Shown: positions 1-11,408 of the stretch, piece after piece
Numbering within the stretch: the stretch's first letter is position 1
How the letters are laid out: each line of letters opens with the position of its first letter
From: Novosphingobium sp. ST904
GTDB taxonomy: Bacteria; Pseudomonadota; Alphaproteobacteria; Sphingomonadales; Sphingomonadaceae
Length of the DNA: 64,000 nt
NCBI RefSeq assembly: GCF_001298105.1
Contig: NZ_LGJH01000154.1
Location: 1 to 64,000 of the forward strand
Reading direction: 5' to 3'
The notes under the pieces: model-generated
What the model was told of the DNA's origin: nothing
Seen by the model: only the letters and a program-made list of their open reading frames with translations
Database searches by the model: none
Made by a program: the position numbers and the translations under genes

Positions 1-2
1 GA

Positions 3-3000
3 ATGGGAAGAATCGATTCGCGCGCGCGCGTTCTGGCAACTGCCTGTGCGATTGCCGCTTCTTGTCCTGGCCAATTCGGTCTTCGCGCAGGGCGCCGGGC
101 CGGTCGATCTGGAAGTGATCCCCGCCGCGCCCACCTGGTCCAGCGATGTCGCGCCCGGATCGTCCTGGACGCTGAGCTTCTGGGCCGCCCTTTCCAAGAA
201 TTCGCACGGACAGCTCGTCGCCCTGGCCGACCCGGCAGGAACCCCGATCGTGTCGATCGCGCTCGACGGCGCAAGGCCCGTGCTCTCGGCCGGGGAAGAC
301 AGCGCCTCCGGCCCGGTGCTGCGCGATGCGGCAGGCTGGCACCATTTCGCGCTGGTCGCCACCGACAAGGGCGAGCGGCTCTATATTGACGGCCGGCCGG
401 CAGCGGCGCTGGCCCGCCATCTCGCATCACCGCCCGCCAGACTGCTGGTAGCGCCATCCGCCAACCCTTCGGGCAGCGTGGCGGGCCGCATCGCCGGGTT
501 GAACCTGGAGGCGGGCGCAGCCACCGAGCCGGACTTGCGCAAGGCCGCCGCGCAGGCGCCCGACCCCGCGCTGATCCAGTTTACCGAGACCAGCGCCCGC
601 TGGCCGCTTCAGGTGCGCCAGATGCAGGGCCAGCTCACGCCCCAGCCTCCCGCCACCCTGCCCGCAGCGCTACGCGCCGGACAAGCCCATCGCCAAGCCG
701 GTGCCGCAAGTCCCCGCCCTTGCGCCGCAGGGCGATGCGCGGTGGACCTTGCAGAAGTGGACGCTGGCCGAGGCGCCGGCCGTTTCCGGCGATGCCGCTG
801 CCATCTCCCGCCCCGGCTTCACGACCGGGAAGTGGTACGCGGCCACCGTTCCCGGCACCGTGCTCACCACCCTTGTCGACCGGGGCGTCTATCCCGACCC
901 CGCGCACGGGCTGAACAACCTCGTCATTCCCGAAAAGCTGGCGCGGCAGGACTACTGGTATCGCACCGAGTTCGATCTTCCCGCAGAAGCTTCCGGCAAG
1001 CGGCTGGAATTGCTGCTGAACGGGGTCAACTTCAGTTCGCAAGTCTGGGTGAACGGCACCGAGGTCGGCACCACCAGAGGGGCCTTCGTGCGCGGCCGCT
1101 TCGATGTCTCGCCCTACCTGAAGCCCGGCCGCAACGCCGTGGCCATCCGCGTTTCGCCGCCGCCGCATCCGGGCCGCGCCCATGAGGAATCGCTGACGGC
1201 AGGCGTTGGCGAGAACGGCGGGGCGATGATGCTCGACGGGCCGACCTTCGGCGCCTCCGAAGGCTGGGACTGGATCCCCACCATCCGCGACCGCCAGACC
1301 GGGCTCTGGCAGGACGTGCAGCTCCTCGCCTCGGGCGATGTGCGGATCGGCGATCCGCAAGTCGTCACCACCCTGCCCAATCCCGACAATTCCGTAGCCA
1401 ATGTCGAGATCACGGTTCCGGTCTCCAACCTGTCGGACCAGCCCCGCACCGCAACCGTGCGCGCCGCTTTCGACGACGTGACCGTGGAGCGATCGATCAC
1501 CGTTCCGGCGCGCCAATCCACCTCGGTGCGCTTCTCGCCCGAGACCGACGCCGTGCTGGCGGTGCGCAATCCCCGGCTCTGGTGGCCCAACGGATACGGC
1601 GACCCGGCGCTGCACACGCTTCACCTGACCGCCTCGGTCGATGGCGGCAAGTCCGATGCGAAGGATCTGCGCTTCGGCATGCGGCAGGTCACTTACGAAC
1701 TCTCGCTGGTGGACGGCGAAGGCAATCTCGACCGGGTCGCCATCGACTTCGAGAAGGCGCGGGCGCTCGGCCAGCAGATCGTGGACGAACGGCACGAGGC
1801 GATCCGGCAGGTGCGCGGCGGCTGGGCCTATTCCTTCGCGCCCGGCGCCGAGAACTCCCCCGCCGTCACCCCGATCCGGGGTGACGAGGGCCTTTCGCCG
1901 TTCCTCGTCCTGCGCGTACAACGGCGTGCGATCGCGCGCGCGGCGGCTCGATCGGCATGGACGACTTCATGAAGCGCGTGGACCGCGAGCGGCTGGAGCC
2001 CTTCTTCAAGCTGCACAAGGACGCCCACGTCAACGTCATCCGCAACTGGGTGGGCCAGAATACGCAGGCCAGCTTCTTCGATCTCGCCGATGAATACGGC
2101 CTCATGGTCATGAGCGATTTCTGGGAATCGACGCAGGACTACAATATCGAGGCCGAGGACGCGGACCTGTTCCTCGGCAATGCCAGGGACGTGGTCCAGC
2201 GGTTCCGCAACCATCCCTCGATCGTGCTGTGGTTCGGCCGCAACGAAGGCGTGCCGCAACCGATCCTCAACGAAGGGCTGGACACGCTGCTCCGCAAGGA
2301 GGACGGCACGCGCCTTTACATGACCTCGTCCAATCGCATCAGCCTGCACGATTCCGGCCCCTACAACTGGCGCGCGCCGGAGAAGTACTTCACCGAATAC
2401 TCGAAGGGCTTCGCGGTCGAGGTGGGCACGCCGTCCTTCCCGACGCTGGAATCGTGGGAGCGCGCGATCCCGGCGAGCGAGCGCTGGCCGATCAGCAATA
2501 CCTGGGCCTATCACGACTGGCACCAGACCGGGAACGGCGCGGTCAAGACCTTCACCGATGCCATGGACCGCGAATTCGGCAAGCCGACCAGCCTGCCCGA
2601 TTTCGAGCGCAAGGCGCAGATGCTGGAATACGAAAGCTATCGTGCGATCTTCGAGGGCATGAACGCCGGCCTCTGGACCGAGAATTCGGGCCGCATGCTC
2701 TGGATGACCCAGCCCGCCTGGCCGAGTTCGGCGTGGCAGATCCTGTCCTCCGACTATGACACCCACGGCGCGTTCTACGGGATGAAAAAGGCCTCCGAGC
2801 CGGTCCACGTCCAGATGAACCTGCCGGACCACAAGGTGATCGTGGTCAACAACCGCATGGCCGCGCTTTCCGGCGTGACCGTGCGGGCCAGGGTGCAGGC
2901 GCTCGACGGCCGCCAGCTTGCGGCTCAGGAGACGAAACTCGATCTCACCGCCGGCAAGGTTAGCGAGGCCTTCACGCTCGACCTTGCGCCGCTCATGGCC

Positions 3001-3411
3001 TCGGGTCCGGTTCTGGTGCGGCTGGAGGTGGTCGACACATCGGGAACCCGGCTTTCCGACAACTTCTACTGGCAGGCGGCGAGCGACGAAGCGCTTCAGG
3101 CGCTCAGCGCCATGGCGCAGGTGCCCCTCACCGCAAGCGCAAGGGCGGCGCAGGACGGCGACGAGACGAGGATCGAGGTCACCTTGACCAACCCCGGCAC
3201 GACAGCCGCGATCCAGACCAAGCTGACCCTGTTCGATGCCAAGGGAAAACAGGTGCTTCCGGCCTATTTCTCGGACAACTACGTCTCGCTTCTGCCGGGA
3301 GAGACCCGTAACGTGACGATCACCGCGCCCACCGCTGCCGCCGGCAATTCACCTTCGGTCAAGCTGCGCGGCTGGAACGTCGAACCCCGGACCATCGCCA
3401 CAGGAAAATGA
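3..3411 (+). CDS. GH2 beta-glycosidase (exo-beta-glucosaminidase/mannosidase-like), frameshifted
   Basis: Secreted family 2 glycoside hydrolase, read in several frames. An N-terminal secretion signal is recovered by joining the ATG at 3 to another frame near position 60, giving a sequence ending LVLANSVFAQ. A LamG-like segment follows to about 650, then a jelly-roll sugar-binding domain (about 700-1350), immunoglobulin-like domains and a TIM barrel. The barrel begins around GGSIGMDDFMKR and carries the likely acid/base Glu in WFGRNEG (codon 2245) and nucleophile Glu in LWTENSG (codon 2680). Breaks lie near 60, 661 and 1915-1935. The closest match I recall is the exo-beta-D-glucosaminidase and mannosidase type of GH2; the exact sugar is inferred. 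The stop overlaps the next start (ATGA), so the three following hydrolases form one operon. The true start may lie outside the window. Confidence 0.8.
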
Positions 3412-4208
3412 CCTTGCGCCTGAAAATTCTGCCTGCTTTCGCCCTTCCCTCCCTTGCCCTGTCCTCCCTGGCTCTTTCCGCGCCGGTTCTTGCCCAGACG
3501 GCTCCGACCGCGCCCGCAGCGCCCAATGCGGCGCAGGCGGCGGACCTGCGCCTGCGGACGGACTGGGCCTGGACGACGCGCTACCGGGACGCCAATCTGG
3601 CGGATGCGGCCACTGCTGCCCGCCCCCGCATCGTGCTGATGGGCGATTCCATCACGCAGGGCTGGTACGATCTCGATCGCCCCTTCTTCACGCCGGGCCG
3701 GATCGGACGCGGCATCGGCGGGCAGACGACCTCGCAGATGCTGCTGCGCTTCCGGCAGGACGTGATCGATCTCAAGCCGCAGGTCGTGCAGATCATGGCC
3801 GGAACCAACGACATCGCCGGTAATACCGGGCCGATGACCGACGAGCAGATCCAGGGCAACTTCCGCTCGATGGTGGAACTGGCGCAGGCGCACGGCATCC
3901 GCGTGGTGATCGCCTCGATTCCCCCGGCCGACCTGTTCCCCTGGCGCCCCGGCCTCGACACGGGATCGCGCATCCAGCGCATCAATGCCTGGCTCAAGAG
4001 CTATGCCGCAAAGACCGGCGCGGTCTATGCCGATTACTGGACGGCGATGAAGGGCACCGGCCTCGGCGCGCGCGAGGGGCTCACCTCCGACCATGTCCAC
4101 CCGACGCCCGCCGGATACGAAGTGATGAACAAGGTTGCCGAGGCAGCATTCAAGCAGGCCCTCGCCCTGCCCGCGACAAGGCCGCTGGCCGCCGCCCGCG
4201 TGCCATGA
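3408..4208 (+). CDS. SGNH/GDSL-family esterase, secreted
   Basis: 266-residue exported esterase of the SGNH hydrolase superfamily. A signal peptide ends near APVLAQ. Block I is GDSIT with the nucleophile Ser81, block II contributes the oxyanion Gly in GIGGQTT, block III is GTND with Asn134, and block V is Asp228-x-x-His231 (SDHVHP). The order and spacing are complete, so it should be active. Members act on acetylated sugars or other short acyl esters. Its position between a GH2 and a carboxylesterase, with ATGA overlaps on both sides, suggests de-acylation of the same glycan or glycoside. Confidence 0.88.
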   Translation: MTLRLKILPAFALPSLALSSLALSAPVLAQTAPTAPAAPNAAQAADLRLRTDWAWTTRYRDANLADAATAARPRIVLMGDSITQGWYDLDRPFFTPGRIGRGIGGQTTSQMLLRFRQDVIDLKPQVVQIMAGTNDIAGNTGPMTDEQIQGNFRSMVELAQAHGIRVVIASIPPADLFPWRPGLDTGSRIQRINAWLKSYAAKTGAVYADYWTAMKGTGLGAREGLTSDHVHPTPAGYEVMNKVAEAAFKQALALPATRPLAAARVP

Positions 4209-5665
4209 TCGGCGCTCTGGCGGCGCTCGTCCTGACCGCGGCGGGGACGAGCGCCGCCGCGCCCGTGGTGGAGACCGATGCCGGCACGATCCGGGGCGAG
4301 ACCACCGAAGACGGGCGCAGCCTGTTTCGCAGCATTCCCTTTGCAGCGCCGCCCATCGGCGACTTGCGCTGGCAGCCGCCGCAACCCGTCACGCCGTGGC
4401 AGGGCCTGCGCGAAGCCACGCGCTCCGCCCCGGCCTGCATGCAGGTGGATTACGGCTGGAACCATGAAGCGGCGGCGAACCAGTCGGAGGATTGCCTCTA
4501 TCTGGAAGTCGGCACGCCGTCCCTGCGGCCGGAGAAGCCGCTGCCGGTCATGGTCTGGATCCACGGCGGCGGCAATCGCGGCGGCGGCGGTGCGGGCACG
4601 ATCTCCTCGCCGATCGTCAGGCGCGGCATCGTGCTGGTCAGCGTGCAGTACAGGCTCTCCGCGCTCGGCTTCCTGTCCCACCCGGCGCTCGGCGCACATT
4701 CTGGCAATTACGGGTTGATGGACCAGCAGGCCGCCCTGCGCTGGGTCCAAGCCAATATTGCCCGCTTCGGCGGCGATCCGGCGAATGTGACGCTCTTCGG
4801 CGAATCCGCAGGGGCTCAGGACGTCGGGCTGCAAATGCTCTCGCCCGGCGCCCGGGGGCTGTTCGCCAAGGCCATCGCCGAAAGCGGAACCCCCGGCTTC
4901 GGCCTGCCGCCCCGGAGCCTGACCGAAAACGAAACGCTGGGCGAGCATATCGCCGTGGCCGCCGGGGCCCCGCCCCATGCCTCGGCACGGCAGCTTCGCG
5001 CCGTCCCGGCAGCGGCGCTCATCGCCGCCAGCGAGGCGGCGGACGTTCCCGCGCTGGATGATGACAGCTTCATCTGGCTTCAGGCCGTGGTCGACGGAGT
5101 GGTGTTGACGGAAACCCCGGCAGCATCGTTGGCACGCGGGACCGGCAACGACATTCCGCTGATATTGGGCAACAACTTCCACGAACTCGGCCTTCACGGC
5201 ACGCCGCAGCGGGCCATCGCGCAGGGGTTCGGAACGAATGCGCCCAGCGCGCTGAAGGCATATGGCCTGACGCGCGGCGGCACGCCCCCCGCCGATCTCG
5301 ACTTGCGGCTGGCGAACGACCTGACATTCCGCTGCCCCGCCCTGCATGTCGCGGCGGCCCGCGCGCATGGCGGCGGGCGCACCTGGCATTACCAGTTCAG
5401 CATCGACGGCCCCGGAGAGGCCCCGGTCACCCACGGTTCGGAAATCCGCTACGTCCTCGGCGCCGCAGGGAGCGCGGAAGGCGCGCTCGCCCCGCTCGCC
5501 GCTTACTGGACCGCGTTTGCAGCCACGGGCGATCCCAATGCCGCCGGGTTGCCCGCATGGCCCCGTTTCGGCGCGGAAGCCGCCACGCTGGAATTCACCG
5601 CGAACGGCGCACGGCTGGTGCACCGCCTTTCCGGCGAGGTCTGCGCGCTGCGCAGCGCACCCTGA
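4205..5665 (+). CDS. Type-B carboxylesterase, secreted
   Basis: 486-residue alpha/beta hydrolase of the carboxylesterase/cholinesterase family with an N-terminal signal peptide. The oxyanion motif HGGGNRGG precedes GESAG, whose Ser201 is the nucleophile. Glu327 in NNFHELG and His410 in THGSEIRY complete the usual Ser-Glu-His triad. The cysteine in SEDCLYLEV, a family hallmark, is present. It overlaps the SGNH gene by ATGA and ends six bases from the convergent ROK kinase. The likely role is hydrolysis of acyl or aryl esters on the glycoside handled by this operon; the actual substrate is unknown. Confidence 0.88.
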   Translation: MIGALAALVLTAAGTSAAAPVVETDAGTIRGETTEDGRSLFRSIPFAAPPIGDLRWQPPQPVTPWQGLREATRSAPACMQVDYGWNHEAAANQSEDCLYLEVGTPSLRPEKPLPVMVWIHGGGNRGGGGAGTISSPIVRRGIVLVSVQYRLSALGFLSHPALGAHSGNYGLMDQQAALRWVQANIARFGGDPANVTLFGESAGAQDVGLQMLSPGARGLFAKAIAESGTPGFGLPPRSLTENETLGEHIAVAAGAPPHASARQLRAVPAAALIAASEAADVPALDDDSFIWLQAVVDGVVLTETPAASLARGTGNDIPLILGNNFHELGLHGTPQRAIAQGFGTNAPSALKAYGLTRGGTPPADLDLRLANDLTFRCPALHVAAARAHGGGRTWHYQFSIDGPGEAPVTHGSEIRYVLGAAGSAEGALAPLAAYWTAFAATGDPNAAGLPAWPRFGAEAATLEFTANGARLVHRLSGEVCALRSAP

Positions 5666-5671
5666 TCGGGG

Positions 5672-6592
5672 TCAGGCGGCAGGAACCGCCTCGTCCACGT
5701 CCCAGAGCAGCGCCGCGCCGCGCACGCCCGAACTGTCGCCCCAGCGCGCCCGCACGACTTCGCCGGTCCACGCGCCGGAGAAAGTCCGCGCCCGCACGGC
5801 CTGCGCCAATCCCTCGTAGATCGGCTCGACATTCGACATGCCGCCGCCCAGCACGATGGCGTCTGGATCCAGCAGGTTGGCAACCACCGCCAGACCGCGC
5901 GCCAGACGATCACGGTAGCGCTCCAGCGCCTCGCGTCCATGCGCATCCCCGGCCTCGGCGGCGGCAACGATGGCCGGCGCATCGAGATCGCGTCCGGTCG
6001 CGGCTTCGAACGAGCGGCGGAAGCCCGTTCCCGAAACCCAGGATTCGAAGCATCCGCGCAAACCACACCAGCAAGGCGGCGCGGGAAGCTCGTCGGGCTG
6101 CGGATCGGGAAGCGGCATATGCCCGAGTTCCCCGGTCAGTCCATGCGCGCCGCCGACGACGTGATGGTCCAGCACAAAGCCGCCGCCGCAGCCGGTGCCG
6201 ATGATGAGCCCGAAGACCGACGCCTTGCCCGCCGCCGCACCGTCGATGGCTTCCGACAGGGCGAAGCAGTTCGCGTCATTCGCAAGCCGGACCTGCCGGC
6301 CCAGCGCCGCTTCGAGATCGCGCTGGAACGGGCGTCCGTTGAGATAGGCAGAATTGGCATTGCGCATGAGGCCGGTGCCGCGCGCCGCCGACCCCGGCGT
6401 GCCGATCCCGATCGTGCCGCGCATCCCAAGCTCGCCTTCGACCGCCGCCACAAGTTCGCAGAGCGTCGCCAGCGCACCGTCATAGGAGCCGGGCGTCGGC
6501 GTCCGGCGGCGGTGCAGCACCGAGCCGTCTGCAGCCAGCGCCGCCGCCTCGATCTTGGTGCCGCCGAAATCGATTCCAATCCGCATGGTCAT
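5672..6592 (-). CDS. ROK-family sugar kinase
   Basis: About 306 residues. The phosphate-binding loop DFGGTKIEA lies at the N-terminus, followed by the sugar-binding NDANCFALSEA and the ROK signature GELGHMPLP. The zinc motif CWCGLRGCFE matches the CxCGxxGC pattern of true ROK kinases (glucokinase, fructokinase, mannokinase). It should phosphorylate a free hexose in the cytoplasm. It follows the ROK repressor on the same strand and is convergent with the esterase operon, which fits sugar released by the neighbouring hydrolases. Which hexose is not decided by sequence. ATG codons at 6592 and 6586 are both usable. Confidence 0.87.
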   Translation of the reverse strand: MTMRIGIDFGGTKIEAAALAADGSVLHRRRTPTPGSYDGALATLCELVAAVEGELGMRGTIGIGTPGSAARGTGLMRNANSAYLNGRPFQRDLEAALGRQVRLANDANCFALSEAIDGAAAGKASVFGLIIGTGCGGGFVLDHHVVGGAHGLTGELGHMPLPDPQPDELPAPPCWCGLRGCFESWVSGTGFRRSFEAATGRDLDAPAIVAAAEAGDAHGREALERYRDRLARGLAVVANLLDPDAIVLGGGMSNVEPIYEGLAQAVRARTFSGAWTGEVVRARWGDSSGVRGAALLWDVDEAVPAA

Positions 6593-6739
6593 GCGGCCGC
6601 TCGCCGCATCGGCGCGAAACCCGCCATAGCCCTCTCCGGTAAAACTGCGCCTTCGCCAGGCAAATCCATACACGCCCGCGACGCTTCAAGTGTTCAAGCG
6701 CACTTTGGCACGTTCACCGAATAAGACAATTTCTTTTTT

Positions 6740-7983
6740 TTAGATCGGGTCCGAGCGACCGGCCTGCATGAGGATGGCATCGGAGGGCAGGAGCTGGTCA
6801 AGGAACGGCAGGATCGCCGCGCCGATGGCCGGTGCTTCCGCCGCCATCTGCGCCGGATGGACCGGCACGCGATTGGGCATGGAAACCTGCGCGAGGGCGG
6901 CGTCGAGCCGGGCGCTCAACCGTTCGATCAGCGGCACCGGAAGCCGGCCGCCGATCACGATGGCGTCGGGATCGAGCAGGCACGACACTGCCACCAGCGG
7001 CCCGGTCAGCGCGCGGGTGGCGTCGCGATCCACTGGTCCATCGTGGTCGCCATCACCGGATCCAGGGCGAGCAGGTCCTCCAGCGCATCGAGCCTGCGCC
7101 CGGCCTGCAACAGCCGCTCCTCGATCGCCGAAAGCGAAACGGTGTCCTGCACCACCGCCCCCGGCTCGGCCGCGCCGACATCCGGCATGAGCCCGATTTC
7201 GCCGCTCCGCATCCGCGCGCCGCGATAATAGCTGCCGTCGATCACCGGCCCGCCGCCAAGACCCGCGCTGATCAGCAGGTAGAAGAAGCTCGGCCTTTCC
7301 TGCCCGATCACGCCTTGCGCCTCGCCAAGAGCGGCCGCTGCTGCGTCATTGTCGACATGGACGGGCCAGGGCAGGATTTCCTTGAGGAGGCTGGGGAAAT
7401 CGACTTCCGACCAGCTGCCGTAGCCTTCCGGCTTGTGCGGCAAGGCGATCCCGCCGAGATCGTCGGGCCGGGCAAGGCCGATCCCCAACACCCGTTCCCG
7501 GTCGACCCCGCCCGCCGCCAGCAGGCCGTCGATTTCCTCGGCAACGATAGCCAGCACGTCCGACGGCAGCGCGAAGCGGACTTCGCGGGTGACGCGGCTG
7601 CGCACTTCGCCGGCAAGGTCGAGCGCGACAAGAGTGATGTGATCGCGGTCCACGTTAAGGCCGATGGCGAAGGCCCCGTCCGGGTTGATCGCAAGACGCA
7701 GGGCCGGCTGCCCCCGGCCGCCATGCTTGCGGCCGAGGTGGGCGATCAGGCCCATCTCGTCGAGCCGGGAGGTGATGTTGGCGATGGTGGGCGCGGTCAG
7801 GCCGGTTTGCCGGGCCAGTTCGATACGCGTGGTTTCGCCGCTGAGCCGGATGGCCTGGAGCACGATGCGCTGGTTGTAATCGCTCGCCCGCGCCAGGTTG
7901 GTGCCGGACAGCGAGATGGCGAGCCGCTTGCCACGGGCTTCCGCCGAATCAGGTGATGCGACGATGCGATCCTCTCTTTTCAT
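6740..7983 (-). CDS. ROK-family transcriptional repressor (NagC/XylR-like), frameshifted
   Basis: N-terminal winged helix-turn-helix (about residues 35-80, with LARQTGLTAPTIANITSRL) followed by a ROK sugar-sensing domain (VDNDAAAAALGEA, SAGLGGG, LLDPDAIVIGG). It lacks the CxCGxxGC zinc motif of the neighbouring kinase, as expected for a regulator. One base is missing near 7022: the product otherwise ends at about residue 325 while the last 97 residues continue in another frame. It is divergent from the TonB receptor at 8200 and upstream of the kinase, so it probably represses this sugar locus. Confidence 0.85.
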
Positions 7984-8199
7984 GGCTCAGACGATTACAT
8001 CCGGATTGCTCGCCGAACTAACAAAAAAGAAAAAATTTAAGTTGACGCTCTTCCCTATTGGGCAGATGTGTATCGCAACGCGAGTCACCAAGAATACTCG
8101 CACCCGGAGAGGATAAGCGGCAGTACGACCGCGGGTCGACGCCCCTCTCCGAAAAGAATGAGGCACGCATCGCGCGTGAGTGGAGAGGAGTTGAGGGGA
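7984..8199. promoter_or_regulatory. Divergent control region, ROK repressor / TonB receptor
   Basis: 216 bases between two divergent genes. An A/T-rich patch at about 8020-8040 stands out in GC-rich DNA, and TTGACG at 8042-8047 is a good -35 hexamer for the receptor; no convincing -10 hexamer sits at the right distance. A purine-rich ribosome-binding stretch (GAGGGG, about 8193-8198) lies just before the ATG at 8200. The repressor probably binds here; the operator is not identified. Confidence 0.4.
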
Positions 8200-11100
8200 A
8201 TGAAGCAGCATAGTTGCGTGCGTCGTGGCGTCCTGTTGGCGGCCACGTCTATCGTTGCACTGGGTTCGTCGCATGGCGCCTGGGCCGAGGAAATCGCGCC
8301 GGTCCTGACCGGAACCGCCACGCGCCTTGCCGTGGCGGAACAGGCCGATGGCGGCGGTACCGCCGCTCCGACGGCCGATCCCAGCGCCGAGGAAATCATC
8401 GTCACCGGCATCCGCGCCTCCCAGGAACGCGCCGTCAACATCAAGCGCAATGCGACTTCGGTGGTCGATTCCATTTCTGCCGAGGACATCGGCAAGCTGC
8501 CCGACGTCACCATCTCGGACTCCCTCCAGCGCATTCCGGGCGTGCAGATCCTGCGCAGCGCGGGCGAAGGTTCGACCATCAATATCCGCGGCCTTCCGCA
8601 AGTTACCACGCTGCTCAACGGCGAAGCCTATCTCGGCGCGCAGTCGATCACCACGATCCAGCCTAACTTCAACGATATCCCCTCGCAGCTCTTCGCAGGC
8701 GCCGACGTCATCAAGTCGCCACCGCGGATTCGCTGAACGCCGGCATCACCGGCACCGTCAACTTGCGCACCCGCCGTCCCTTCGACCTGAAGGAAGGCGT
8801 GACCGTCGCCGTCGCGGCGGAAGGGGCCTACGGCGACAAGACCAAGCACAAGTTCGACCCGAACTTCAACGGCCTGCTTTCCTGGCACAACGACCGCTTC
8901 GGCTTCATGGTCTCCGCCGCCTATTCCGACGTGCGCCTGTCGAATTCGCACAACGGCATCCAGGAAGGCTACGGCGCCGCCCTGCATAACGAAGGCACGC
9001 TGGACGCTACCTCAACCAACGGCTTCTCGCCCGCCAACCGCCCGCGCGGCACGGCGGTAGCCGGCGGCGTGGACGTCAACGGCAACGGCAATTCCAACGA
9101 TGCCTTCATCGTTCCGCAGGGCTTCACCGGCTGGAACAAGATCAACCAGCGCCAGCGCCTCGGCATCAACGGCTCGGCGCAGTGGATGATCAACGACGCC
9201 CTCACCCTGACCGGCGACGCTTTCTTCACCCGCCAGAACGAGCATGACCGCACTGCCGGTTTCCAGATGCAGAACGTGAACTGGCAGGCGGCGGAATTCG
9301 TCCCCGGCCAGTCACGCGATACGGGCGCAACTTATGTCGGCGGTGACGGGCGCACCTACAACATCAATACCACCCAGGTTTACAACTACGATCTCGGCAA
9401 CTTCGATTCCTACGCCCAGACCGATCGCTACAAGTCGCAGTCGCAGAACTACAACGTCGAGCTGAAATTCGACAATGGCGGTCCGTTCAAGGGAAGTCTG
9501 CGCGGCATCTATGGCAAGGCGCACCAGTACTACGACCAGAGCTACCTCCAGTTCAGCATGTCGGACGGCCGGCAGTGGCAGCCGGGCGGCATCGGCCACT
9601 ATCCCGACGGCGACCGCGTGTTCAACGAGAACGGCTACACCGTCAACACGATTGCCGGGCTGAACTCGCTTCCCGCCGTAGTGGACTTCACCGGCAACAA
9701 GCCGGTCTTCACCCTGCCCTCCCAGCTCCTGAGCGAACTGGGCGACATCAGCAACTATGCGCTCAAGACGATGTCGTCGGAAGGCAACTATCGCCGCAAG
9801 GGCGACCTCAAGGTCCTGCGTGCGGATGGCTCCTACGAAGCCTCGCCGGACCTCACGGTGAGCTTCGGCGGCCGCTATTCCGAACGCTCCATCAATGACT
9901 ACGAGTTCGACCGCGCTGCGCCGCTCTATGCCGGCATGGCGAGCGATCCGAACGGCTGCCTCGTGAAGTGGAAGGCGTTCGACGTTCCCATGAGCGACAG
10001 CTCGTGCAGCGCCGGCGACGCTTCCGGCTTCTACACCGCCGGTCTCACCCGCCTCGCCAACGATCCGACCCTCGGCGGCCGGGTCAAGCTGTTCAACCCC
10101 GGCGTTGCGGGCGTGCCTGCCATGTACGTGCTCGATCCAAAGGCGATGGATAACGCCCTGGCCTTCCAGAACGAGTTCTACCCCGGCAACGTCGAGGTCA
10201 TGAACCCGGGCGCATCGTTCAAGGTCGGCGTCAAGCAGATCTCGGGCTATGTCCAGACGGACTTCCATGGCGACCTGTTCGGCGTGCCCTTCTCGGGTAA
10301 CGGGGGCGTGAAGGTCATCAACACCAAGCTCGACATCACCCAGTACATCACCGGAGGCCCACAGCCTTACGGGCTCGCCAACGAACTGGGCGGTTCGGTC
10401 AACACCAAGCGTGATTTCACCGACATCCTGCCCGCGTTCAACGTGGCCTTCGACCTGGCGCAGAACCTGAAGTTCCGCTTCGCCTTCTCGAAGACGATGA
10501 CCCTGCTCGACCTCAACCAGTGGGGCGGCGGCCTGAACCCGACTTACGCGATCGACACCAGCATTCCCGGAACCCCTGTCTTCCGCGTCACGGGCGGCAG
10601 CCAGAACGGCAACCCGAACCTCGATCCCTGGCGCGCCACCAATGTCGAGGCATCGCTGGAATACTACCTCGGCCGGGGAAGCCTGCTGAGCCTGGGCGCT
10701 TTCCACATCGCGGTGGACAGCTTCATCCAGAGCGGCAACGAGATCCGGACCGACCTGCCCGACAACGACGGCGTGGTGCGCAACCGCACGGTCTCGATCA
10801 GCACCCCGGTGCAGGGTTCGGGCGGCTCGCTGAAGGGGGTCGAGGCCGGTGCGAAACTCTCGTTCACCGATCTCGGCTTCATGCCGGGCTTCCTGGAAAA
10901 CTTCGGCATCGACACGAACTTCACCTTCTCGCCCTCCAGCACCGGCGACAAGGATCTGGCGGGGCGCAAGATTCCCTTCCAGGACAACTCGAAGATCCAG
11001 ACCAACGCGGCCGTGTTCTACCAGGACTCGCACTTCCAGGCCCGCGTGGCGTGGAACTTCCGTTCCAAGCGCGCGGTACAGTCCAACTTCGGCGGCATTG

Positions 11101-11303
11101 CCGGTCTGGAACTCTACCAGGCGCCCACCAACTACGTCGACGCCTCGATCAGCTACGACGTGACGCCGAACATCACGATCTACGGGCAGGGTTCCAACCT
11201 CACGGGCGAGTACGAGAAGTACTACCTCACCTGGAAGGACCAGAAGGCCTACAACAATATCTTCGAACGCCGCTTCACCATGGGTGCGCGCGTCAAGTTC
11301 TGA
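8200..11303 (+). CDS. TonB-dependent receptor (Caulobacter/Xanthomonas type), frameshifted
   Basis: About 1035-residue outer-membrane transporter. After a signal peptide ending near GAWAEE, the TonB-box-like EEIIVTGIR and a plug domain (SVVDSISAEDIGKLPDVTISD, NIRGLPQVTTLLNGE) are followed by a 22-strand barrel ending in the aromatic terminus RVKF. One C is missing near 8719: restoring a CCC run gives VIKSPTADSLNAG and joins both frames. The start at 8200 is preferred over earlier in-frame codons because of its ribosome-binding site and signal peptide. It is the likely importer of the oligosaccharide or glycoside processed by the surrounding hydrolases, powered by TonB-ExbBD encoded elsewhere. 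Confidence 0.9.
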
Positions 11304-11314
11304 CCTCCCCCCTT

Positions 11315-11352
11315 TCTCCCCCGCCCACCTCCTCCGGGCGGGGGGGATCTTT
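11315..11352 (+). terminator. Rho-independent terminator after TonB receptor
   Basis: A GC-rich hairpin with arms CCCCCGCCC (about 11316-11324) and GGGCGGGGG (about 11334-11342) is followed by a run of T starting near 11348. It sits 12 bases after the receptor stop codon and before the halogenase-like gene. Confidence 0.7.
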
Positions 11353-11408
11353 TTTCCATCGCGACCGGCTAGGTTCACGACCTGGACAGGTCTTCGGGGG
11401 GCCAGACA

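Noticed and set aside
21..30. Alternating CG tract as a structural or repeat element
   Set aside because: It is 10 bases long and lies in the codons of the signal peptide; too short to mean anything in DNA of this composition.
635..1921. Long open frame on the minus strand opposite the GH2 gene
   Set aside because: Low-complexity R/G/A-rich sequence with no domain; it is the antisense shadow of a high-GC coding region.
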